Source: an uncultured Actinomycetes bacterium
Lineage (GTDB): Bacteria > Actinomycetota > Actinomycetes > Nanopelagicales > Nanopelagicaceae
Direction of reading: 5' to 3'
NCBI GenBank assembly: GCA_937864205.1
Contig: CALMJB010000054.1
Location: forward strand, 1 to 12,245
Length of the DNA: 12,245 nucleotides
Every line of letters begins with the position of its first letter. Position 1 is the stretch's first letter. Shown piece after piece: positions 7,670 to 12,245 of this stretch. A model generated the notes under the pieces. That model was given only the letters and a program-made list of their open reading frames with translations. It made no database searches and was not told where the DNA came from. A program made the position numbers and the translations under genes.

Positions 7670-8602
7670 TTATAATTTGGCTTGCTTAGCTAAATCTGCC
7701 CGTGGGTTAAATTCTCTGGTCGTGTTTGCAAAATCATCTAGTGCTTTTTTGGCTGCGCTATCGACTCGCTGCGGCACCACTATCTCCACAGTAATTAGCA
7801 TGTCGCCAACAACTGATTTGCTTCTGATTCCACGGCCTTTTACTCGCAATGTCCTTCCTGATGGTGTACCGGGTGCGATTCGAACCTTAACCTCATCGCC
7901 ATCAATGGTCGGCACATTTATATCGGCACCTAGCACCGCTTCGTTAAATGTGATTGGAACTTTTATCAAGATATTTTCATCTTTGCGAGCAAAAAAAGAA
8001 TGAGGTTGCACATTTATCGTGACATACAAATCTCCAGCGCCACCGGCACCAGGAGCCCCTCTACCTTTAAGTTTTATTTTGGCACCATCTTTTATTCCCG
8101 CGGGAACTCTGGTTGTCACATTAATTGGCGCAGTGTTTTGTGGTCGTAAATTTAAATTAAGTTCAGTGCCTTTGATGGAATCTTTAAATGAAATAGTGGT
8201 TTGGGTTTGTAAATCAGCCCCACGACGTGACCTAGCACCACCTCCGAAAATGGTTGAAAAAATATCATTATCGGAACCAAATAAATCTGAAAAATCTGCA
8301 CCATTAAAGTTTCCAGCAAAGCCGCCGCTTGAGTTTCCACTAAAACCTGGTGGAATTCGACCTGATTTAAAAGCTTCCCGCGCTTGGTCATATTCAGCCC
8401 GTTTTTTATCATCGCCAAGAATGTCGTACGCCTCTGAAACTGCTTTGAATCTATCCTCTAATTTCTTATCGCCCTTAGTTTTATCGGGATGCAATTCGCG
8501 AGCTAATTTTCGATACTGCTTCTTGATTGCGGCAGAGTCTGCAGATTTAGCCACACCAAGTATTTGATAAAAATCTTTTTCAAAAAAATCTTTTGCGGCC
8601 AT
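7670..8602 (-). CDS. dnaJ: DnaJ-family co-chaperone lacking the zinc-finger domain
   Basis: A J-protein that stimulates DnaK ATPase and delivers clients. The J domain covers about residues 8-75 with HPD at 38-40. A Gly/Phe-rich linker follows at about 80-125. C-terminal substrate-binding domains run from about 128 to 280 (VPAGIKDGAKIKLKGRG at 166-182, then GDLYVTINV at 190-198). The four CxxCxGxG repeats normally inserted in C-terminal domain I are absent: LNLRPQNTAPINV at 150-162 runs straight into VPAGI. At 310 residues it has type II (CbpA-like) architecture and contains no cysteine at all, whereas the actinobacterial dnaK-linked DnaJ1 is usually about 380-400 residues and zinc-binding. 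Start ATG 8600-8602 is 13 bases after the grpE stop without a clear Shine-Dalgarno sequence. Position in the operon supports partnership with the adjacent DnaK; cbpA would be an alternative name. Confidence 0.92.
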   Translation of the reverse strand: MAAKDFFEKDFYQILGVAKSADSAAIKKQYRKLARELHPDKTKGDKKLEDRFKAVSEAYDILGDDKKRAEYDQAREAFKSGRIPPGFSGNSSGGFAGNFNGADFSDLFGSDNDIFSTIFGGGARSRRGADLQTQTTISFKDSIKGTELNLNLRPQNTAPINVTTRVPAGIKDGAKIKLKGRGAPGAGGAGDLYVTINVQPHSFFARKDENILIKVPITFNEAVLGADINVPTIDGDEVKVRIAPGTPSGRTLRVKGRGIRSKSVVGDMLITVEIVVPQRVDSAAKKALDDFANTTREFNPRADLAKQAKL

Positions 8603-8615
8603 AACTTAAATTCTG

Positions 8616-9113
8616 TTATGACGGATCAGTAACAGCAACCCGTGCCGGTCTTAAAACTCTATCTTTGTATTTATATCCTGGTTGTAAAATCTCAGTAGCG
8701 GTTGGTTCAGTCACATCACTAGATTTATTATGCGAAAGCGCTTCGTGAATATTTGGATCAAATGCTTCACCTGCCTGACCGAATTTCACCAAACCAAGTT
8801 TTTCAGTAGTAGAAAAAATCCGATCAGCTACCGCTTTAAATCCGCCGACCAGTTCACCATGTTGGCTCGCTCTATCTAAATCATCCAAAATTGGTAAAAG
8901 CTCGGTCAAGAAAATTGCAGTTGCTAAATCTGCAGCAACAGCTCGATCTCGATCGACCCGCTTTCGATAATTTGAATACTCCGCTTGCAAGCGTTGTAAA
9001 TCATTTTTTAGAGTTTGCGCTTCGTCGGTGAGAGTAGTCGCTTCGCTTAAAGCTTCCTCTACCGCTTCAGAGAGTTGCTGTTCTGAATTAGCAGCTTGGC
9101 TCTCTTCGCTCAT
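8616..9113 (-). CDS. grpE: GrpE, nucleotide exchange factor of DnaK
   Basis: It releases ADP from DnaK during the chaperone cycle. The 165-residue protein begins with an acidic, probably disordered segment (1-30), then a long helical coiled-coil region (about 31-65). The family core ELLPILDDLDRA lies at 71-82, FDPNIHEAL at 118-126, and the beta-wing signature ends in YKDRVLRPARVAV at 149-161. Length is normal for the short actinobacterial type. Start ATG 9111-9113 overlaps the dnaK stop by one base (TAATG), with GAGAAG just upstream inside dnaK, so translation is coupled to dnaK. No cysteines. Confidence 0.95.
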   Translation of the reverse strand: MSEESQAANSEQQLSEAVEEALSEATTLTDEAQTLKNDLQRLQAEYSNYRKRVDRDRAVAADLATAIFLTELLPILDDLDRASQHGELVGGFKAVADRIFSTTEKLGLVKFGQAGEAFDPNIHEALSHNKSSDVTEPTATEILQPGYKYKDRVLRPARVAVTDPS

Positions 9114-10945
9114 TACTTCTCTTCAACAATCTCGGCATCCTGCACACCGTCGTCAGGAGTTGTTCCACCGGTTGCCTGAGTTTGAGCCGCTGCGTTTGCT
9201 GCATAAAGCGCCGCTCCTAATTGTTGACTGATTTCAGAAACTTTTTCAGTTGCACTCTTAATTGCAGTGATGTCGCTACCAGCCAATGCTTTCTTTAGAT
9301 CAGCGAGCGCAGTCTCTAGTTCAGTTTTTTTAGTTGCGTTCTCGCCCTCATTAAATTTATCGGCATTGTCCTTTAAGAACTTCTCGGTTTGATAAACCAA
9401 AGAATCGCCAGTGTTTCGGATATCCGCCTCTTCGCGACGCTTTTTATCTTCTTCTGCATGTGCTTCAGCATCTTTCATCATTCGATCTATTTCATCTTTT
9501 GGAAGGGCTGATCCTCCAGTAATTGTCATACGTTGTTCTTTACCGGTTCCAAGATCTTTTGCTGAAACATGCACAATTCCATTTGCGTCAATATCAAATG
9601 TCACTTCAATCTGTGGAACTCCACGTGGAGCTGGTGGTAATCCCGTTAATTCAAACATTCCAAGTTTCTTGTTATAAGCAGCCATCTCGCGCTCGCCTTG
9701 GAAAACTTGAATCTGTACCGCTGGTTGATTGTCATCTGCGGTTGTGAATATTTCACTTCGTTTTGTTGGAATCGTTGTATTGCGCTCGATTAATTTGGTC
9801 ATGACGCCACCTTTGGTTTCAATACCCAAAGAAAGTGGGGTCACATCAAGTAACAAAACATCTTTAACTTCACCTTTAAGAACTCCGGCTTGAAGAGATG
9901 CACCGACTGCAACAACTTCATCAGGGTTTACACCTTTGTTGGGTTCTTTTCCGCCGGTTAAGGATTTAACTAGATCAACAACAGCTGGCATACGAGTTGA
10001 ACCACCAACTAAAACCACATGGTCAATATCTGCGATTGGAATTCCGGCATCGCGTAACACCGCTTCAAATGGTTTCTTGCAACGATCTAAAAGTGTTGCC
10101 GTCATTCCTTGGAATTGTGCCCGCGTAATAGTTTCATCTAAGAACAATGGGTTTTTTTCTGCGTCAACTGTTATGTAAGGCAAATTAATTGAAGTTTGAG
10201 CCGAAGCAGATAATTCGATTTTAGCTTTTTCCGCTGCTTCACGAACACGTTGCATCGCCATTTTGTCTTTTGTTAAATCAATTCCATTTTTTGCTTGGAA
10301 AGTTTTGACAAGGTGATCAACCAGAGCTTGATCCCAATCATCGCCACCTAAATGATTATCACCATTTGTAGCTTTAACTTCTACAACACCTTCGCCAATT
10401 TCTAGCAAAGACACGTCAAATGTTCCGCCACCGAGATCGAATACTAAAATAGTTTGTTCTTTGTCGCCCTTATCTAATCCGTATGCAAGAGCTGCAGCAG
10501 TTGGTTCGTTAACGATGCGTAACACATTCAAACCGGCAATCTCGCCAGCTTCTTTAGTTGCTTGTCGTTGCGCATCATTGAAATACGCTGGAACAGTAAT
10601 AACCGCATCGGTAATAGTTTCACCCAAATAACTTTCCGCATCGCGCTTTAGTTTCATTAAAATGCGAGCCGAGATTTCTTGTGGGGTGTATTTTTTTCCA
10701 TCAATATCCATAGTCCAGTTTGTGCCCATATGACGCTTGACTGAACGAATTGTTCTTTCAACATTTGTTACCGCTTGTCGCTTTGCGACTTCGCCAACTA
10801 AAACTTCGCCATTCTTTGCAAATGCCACAATTGAAGGAGTTGTTCTCGCACCTTCGGCGTTAGCAATCACAGATGGTTCGCCACCTTCCAATACCGCCAC
10901 GCAACTATTGGTGGTTCCTAAATCGATACCTACTGCTCGTGCCAT
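9113..10945 (-). CDS. dnaK: Hsp70 chaperone DnaK
   Basis: ATP-dependent cytosolic chaperone, working with the GrpE and DnaJ encoded immediately downstream. The nucleotide-binding domain (about 1-360) shows GIDLGTTNS at 6-14, K70, the phosphate-2 loop FDLGGGTFDVSL at 169-180, the actinobacterial GDNHLGGDDWDQ at 195-206, and VLVGGSTRMP at 311-320. The interdomain linker VLLLDV is at 363-368, followed by the substrate-binding domain with TPLSLGIET and a helical lid. The C-terminus ends in the conserved EIVEEK. The 610 residues are typical for Actinobacteria. Start ATG 10943-10945 has an AAAGGAG ribosome site 8 bases upstream (10954-10960). The leader (10946-11067) contains no HAIR (CTTGAGT-N7-ACTCAAG) or CIRCE element but has two palindromes, listed separately. 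No convincing promoter was found, so read-through from the rhomboid gene is possible. Confidence 0.98.
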   Translation of the reverse strand: MARAVGIDLGTTNSCVAVLEGGEPSVIANAEGARTTPSIVAFAKNGEVLVGEVAKRQAVTNVERTIRSVKRHMGTNWTMDIDGKKYTPQEISARILMKLKRDAESYLGETITDAVITVPAYFNDAQRQATKEAGEIAGLNVLRIVNEPTAAALAYGLDKGDKEQTILVFDLGGGTFDVSLLEIGEGVVEVKATNGDNHLGGDDWDQALVDHLVKTFQAKNGIDLTKDKMAMQRVREAAEKAKIELSASAQTSINLPYITVDAEKNPLFLDETITRAQFQGMTATLLDRCKKPFEAVLRDAGIPIADIDHVVLVGGSTRMPAVVDLVKSLTGGKEPNKGVNPDEVVAVGASLQAGVLKGEVKDVLLLDVTPLSLGIETKGGVMTKLIERNTTIPTKRSEIFTTADDNQPAVQIQVFQGEREMAAYNKKLGMFELTGLPPAPRGVPQIEVTFDIDANGIVHVSAKDLGTGKEQRMTITGGSALPKDEIDRMMKDAEAHAEEDKKRREEADIRNTGDSLVYQTEKFLKDNADKFNEGENATKKTELETALADLKKALAGSDITAIKSATEKVSEISQQLGAALYAANAAAQTQATGGTTPDDGVQDAEIVEEK

Positions 10946-11002
10946 ATCTATAACTCCTTTTTGTTCCTTTTACTTATTTCAAGAATTTCTGCCTGAACTT
11001 TT

Positions 11003-11021
11003 GGGTTTGATCTAAAAACCC
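11003..11021. repeat. Inverted repeat GGGTTT-N7-AAACCC upstream of dnaK
   Basis: Perfect 6-base arms separated by 7 bases, 58 bases upstream of the dnaK ATG. No U-run follows on either strand, so it does not look like a terminator for the rhomboid gene. A protein-binding operator fits better. The arm-spacer-arm layout resembles HAIR, but the sequence does not match HAIR. The role in heat-shock control is inference. Confidence 0.45.
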
Positions 11022-11022
11022 C

Positions 11023-11036
11023 TTCCAATACTGGAA
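11023..11036. repeat. Palindrome TTCCA-N4-TGGAA upstream of dnaK
   Basis: Perfect 5-base arms around GTAT (minus-strand reading), one base from the GGGTTT-N7-AAACCC repeat. The two together form a 34-base symmetric block in the dnaK leader, suggesting one compound regulatory site. Five-base arms can also occur by chance in AT-rich DNA. Confidence 0.35.
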
Positions 11037-11067
11037 AAGTCAGGTCGATACCTTTTTAACTTACGGC

Positions 11068-11556
11068 TTATGACAAATATTCCCTGCGGGTGGGTTTAAT
11101 AACTAGGGTTGCCAGAATCCCACCGATAAATCCCCCGATATGAGCCCGCCAGTCGATATTGCTGATGATTAGTGGCATCGCAAGGTTGATTCCAACCAAG
11201 GTAAGAATCGAACGATAATCCGCACCCATTCTCTTCCCGGTAATTGCCAATGCCCCAAACAATCCAAAGATCATCCCGGAAGCTCCGACTGCATAAGTTG
11301 GATTTGAATTCAAATAAACTGAAAAAGTTGAACCGGCCAATAATGAAACCAGCAAAATAATTACATAGCGAGTGCGACCATAAAAATTTTCAATCGGAAT
11401 TCCCAAAGAGTAAAACGCCATCATGTTAAAAAGTAAATGAAAGATACCGCCATGTGTGAGCGCTATTGTGAATAAACGGTAATACTCGCCATTTTTTACA
11501 GCAAAACTGTTAATCATAAATTGATCAACGATTGAAGGTTGCAAAACACCAAGCAC
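11068..11556 (-). CDS. Rhomboid-family intramembrane serine protease, start site uncertain
   Basis: Rhomboids cleave transmembrane helices inside the membrane. The catalytic serine lies in GASG (S93, counted from GTG 11554-11556) and the partner histidine in DWRAHIGGFIGG (H139). GEYYRLFTIALTHGG at 23-37 and HLLFNM at 40-45 match the L1 loop and TM2. From GTG the protein has 162 residues and lacks TM1. The same frame stays open upstream to a TAA at 11626-11628 and encodes a hydrophobic segment, SLVIFISGCYVLGVL, exactly where TM1 belongs, but without any ATG, GTG or TTG. A CTG (11614-11616 or 11581-11583) or ATT (11575-11577, with GGAAG 7 bases upstream) would be needed. The GTG has only a weak AGG 7 bases before it. 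The gene lies 43 bases after the cyclophilin stop, an order conserved in Actinobacteria (ppiA then rhomboid). Substrate unknown. Confidence 0.9.
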   Translation of the reverse strand: MLGVLQPSIVDQFMINSFAVKNGEYYRLFTIALTHGGIFHLLFNMMAFYSLGIPIENFYGRTRYVIILLVSLLAGSTFSVYLNSNPTYAVGASGMIFGLFGALAITGKRMGADYRSILTLVGINLAMPLIISNIDWRAHIGGFIGGILATLVIKPTRREYLS

Positions 11557-11599
11557 ATAACAGCCTGATATAAAAATTACCAGGCTTCCGGTTAAAGAA

Positions 11600-12163
11600 T
11601 TACTTAATCGTGACAGATTGAATCTTTACCGCTTGGGTTGGTTTATCTTGTGGACCGGTCTTAACTGTTGCAATCTTATCTACCACTTTTTTTGAAGCTT
11701 CATCTTTTACCTCGCCAAAAATTGTGTGCTTGCGATTTAGCCAAGTGGTCGCAGCAACTGTTATAAAAAATTGTGATCCGTTTGTATTAGGACCAGCGTT
11801 TGCCATTGCCAGCAAATAAGGTTTGTCAAAAGTCAATTCACCGTGAAACTCGTCGGCGAAGTTATAACCTGGTCCGCCCATCCCGGTACCCATTGGGTCG
11901 CCACCTTGAATCATGAAACCGGCAATTACTCGGTGAAAAATCGTATCGTCATATAAATTCTTTTTAGTTTTCTCGTTTGTGAATGGATCTCGCCATTCCT
12001 TTTTTCCAGTTGCTAGTTCAATAAAATTAGTTACAGTTTTTGGGGCATGGTTTGGGAATAATTCAATAGTTATATCGCCCATAGAAGTGTGAAGTATCGC
12101 GGTATTAATAATTTCTCCTTTTATTTCTCTATCTTGTTTTTTAACTGTTAAATTTTCTTGCAA
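11600..12163 (-). CDS. ppiA: Cyclophilin-type peptidyl-prolyl cis-trans isomerase
   Basis: It catalyses proline isomerisation during folding and is probably cytosolic, since no signal peptide is seen. Cyclophilin motifs, numbered from TTG 12161-12163: FHRVIAGFMIQGGDP at 76-90, GTGMGGPGY at 92-100, NGSQFFIT at 128-135 and WLNRKHTIFGEV at 141-152. The catalytic arginine is R78 in FHRVI and the active-site tryptophan W141. From TTG the product has 187 residues, with an 18-residue charged extension unusual for the family. No Shine-Dalgarno sequence precedes that TTG, though TAAATT at 12170-12175 could make it nearly leaderless. A strong AAAGGAG (12115-12121) lies inside the extension, 5 bases before an ATT at 12107-12109. 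Starting there gives 169 residues and an N-terminus (NTAILHTSMGDITIELF) that aligns with usual actinobacterial PpiA. No cysteine. It lies between a probable tRNA-Ala and the rhomboid, as in the post-gyrA region of many Actinobacteria. Confidence 0.94.
   Translation of the reverse strand: MQENLTVKKQDREIKGEIINTAILHTSMGDITIELFPNHAPKTVTNFIELATGKKEWRDPFTNEKTKKNLYDDTIFHRVIAGFMIQGGDPMGTGMGGPGYNFADEFHGELTFDKPYLLAMANAGPNTNGSQFFITVAATTWLNRKHTIFGEVKDEASKKVVDKIATVKTGPQDKPTQAVKIQSVTIK
12115..12121 (-). promoter_or_regulatory. Shine-Dalgarno-like AAAGGAG inside the ppiA reading frame
   Basis: A strong ribosome-binding sequence located after the TTG start and 5 bases before ATT 12107-12109. It may mark the true start of the cyclophilin, with ATT as initiation codon. 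Alternatively it is simply the Lys-Gly-Glu codons of an N-terminal extension. Confidence 0.35.
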
Positions 12164-12178
12164 AAATTGAATTTATTT

Positions 12179-12193
12179 AGGTTTCACAAACCT
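12179..12193. repeat. Inverted repeat AGGTTT-CAC-AAACCT upstream of ppiA
   Basis: Perfect 6-base arms with a 3-base loop between the tRNA-Ala end and the cyclophilin gene. On the plus strand it is followed by TTTTTC and would look like a weak intrinsic terminator, but no plus-strand gene is present to use it. On the minus strand an AT-rich sequence without a U-run follows. It could be an operator or a processing hairpin. Its GGTTT/AAACC half-sites also occur in the dnaK-leader repeat, with a different spacer. Confidence 0.4.
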
Positions 12194-12235
12194 TTTTCTA
12201 ATCTCTGTTTCATTTGTTTTATTTGAGCCTATTTG

Positions 12236-12245
12236 TGGAGACTAG
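12236..12245 (-). tRNA. Probable 3' end of tRNA-Ala, cut by the window edge
   Basis: Read on the minus strand, the last ten bases are CTAGTCTCCA, fitting the end of a T stem (CT), a 3' acceptor strand (AGTCTCC) and discriminator A. A T at position 70, able to pair with G3, is the alanine identity element, and the cognate 5' strand would be GGGGACT. Encoded CCA is absent, as is common in Actinobacteria. The downstream ppiA-rhomboid order matches the gyrA, tRNA-Ile, tRNA-Ala, ppiA segment. Only ten bases are visible, so the call rests largely on context. Confidence 0.5.

Noticed and set aside
8019..8567. A 182-codon open frame on the plus strand opposite dnaJ
   Set aside because: It mirrors the dnaJ codons, and its product has no recognisable domain or start signal.
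10962..10967. GGAACA on the minus strand as a SigH-type -35 for dnaK
   Set aside because: It lies only about 17 bases before the ATG, so its -10 would fall inside the gene. The other candidate, GGAA at 11023-11026, is 24 bases from the nearest GTT, which is too far.
11003..11021. GGGTTT-N7-AAACCC as a terminator for the rhomboid gene
   Set aside because: No U-run follows the stem in the transcribed direction; AAAAG follows instead.

Overview
The window reads as a compact housekeeping stretch from a low-GC, streamlined actinobacterium. The best fit is a freshwater Nanopelagicales ('acI', Planktophila/Nanopelagicus-like) genome; this is inferred without database comparison. Three things point there. 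DnaK carries the actinobacterial GDNHLGGDDWDQ wording. TopA has no Cys4 zinc fingers but has a lysine-rich tail. The order tRNA-Ala, cyclophilin, rhomboid matches the segment that follows gyrA in many Actinobacteria. Base composition is AT-rich, intergenic spaces are tiny, and the housekeeping proteins hold almost no cysteine.

Layout, right to left on the minus strand: the 3' tip of a probable tRNA-Ala at the right edge, a cyclophilin-type peptidyl-prolyl isomerase, a rhomboid-family membrane protein, and then the chaperone cluster dnaK-grpE-dnaJ followed by pyrE. One plus-strand gene, a DedA-family membrane protein, converges on pyrE with one base between the two stop codons. It is divergent from a second minus-strand group: hppA (H+-pumping pyrophosphatase), topA (DNA topoisomerase I) and an FAD-dependent L-2-hydroxyglutarate-oxidase-like gene whose ATG overlaps the topA stop. 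The last 69 bases hold the possible start of another minus-strand gene. No stretch over 300 bases lacks a gene; the two informative intergenic regions are 6275-6476 and 10946-11067.

Functionally, the right half is protein folding and quality control (PPIase, rhomboid, DnaK with its exchange factor GrpE and a J-protein) plus pyrimidine synthesis. The left half couples pyrophosphate-driven proton pumping with DNA relaxation and a 2-hydroxyacid oxidase. Nothing here looks like a defence system, prophage, transposon or CRISPR array. I do not see a new multi-gene system.

The points worth checking are smaller. The dnaK-operon J-protein has no zinc finger and no cysteine. The dnaK leader has neither HAIR nor CIRCE but has two adjacent palindromes. 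An inverted repeat spans the predicted hppA promoter. Start sites of the rhomboid and cyclophilin genes are anomalous. The lhgO-like gene has a cysteine content and base composition unlike its neighbours.
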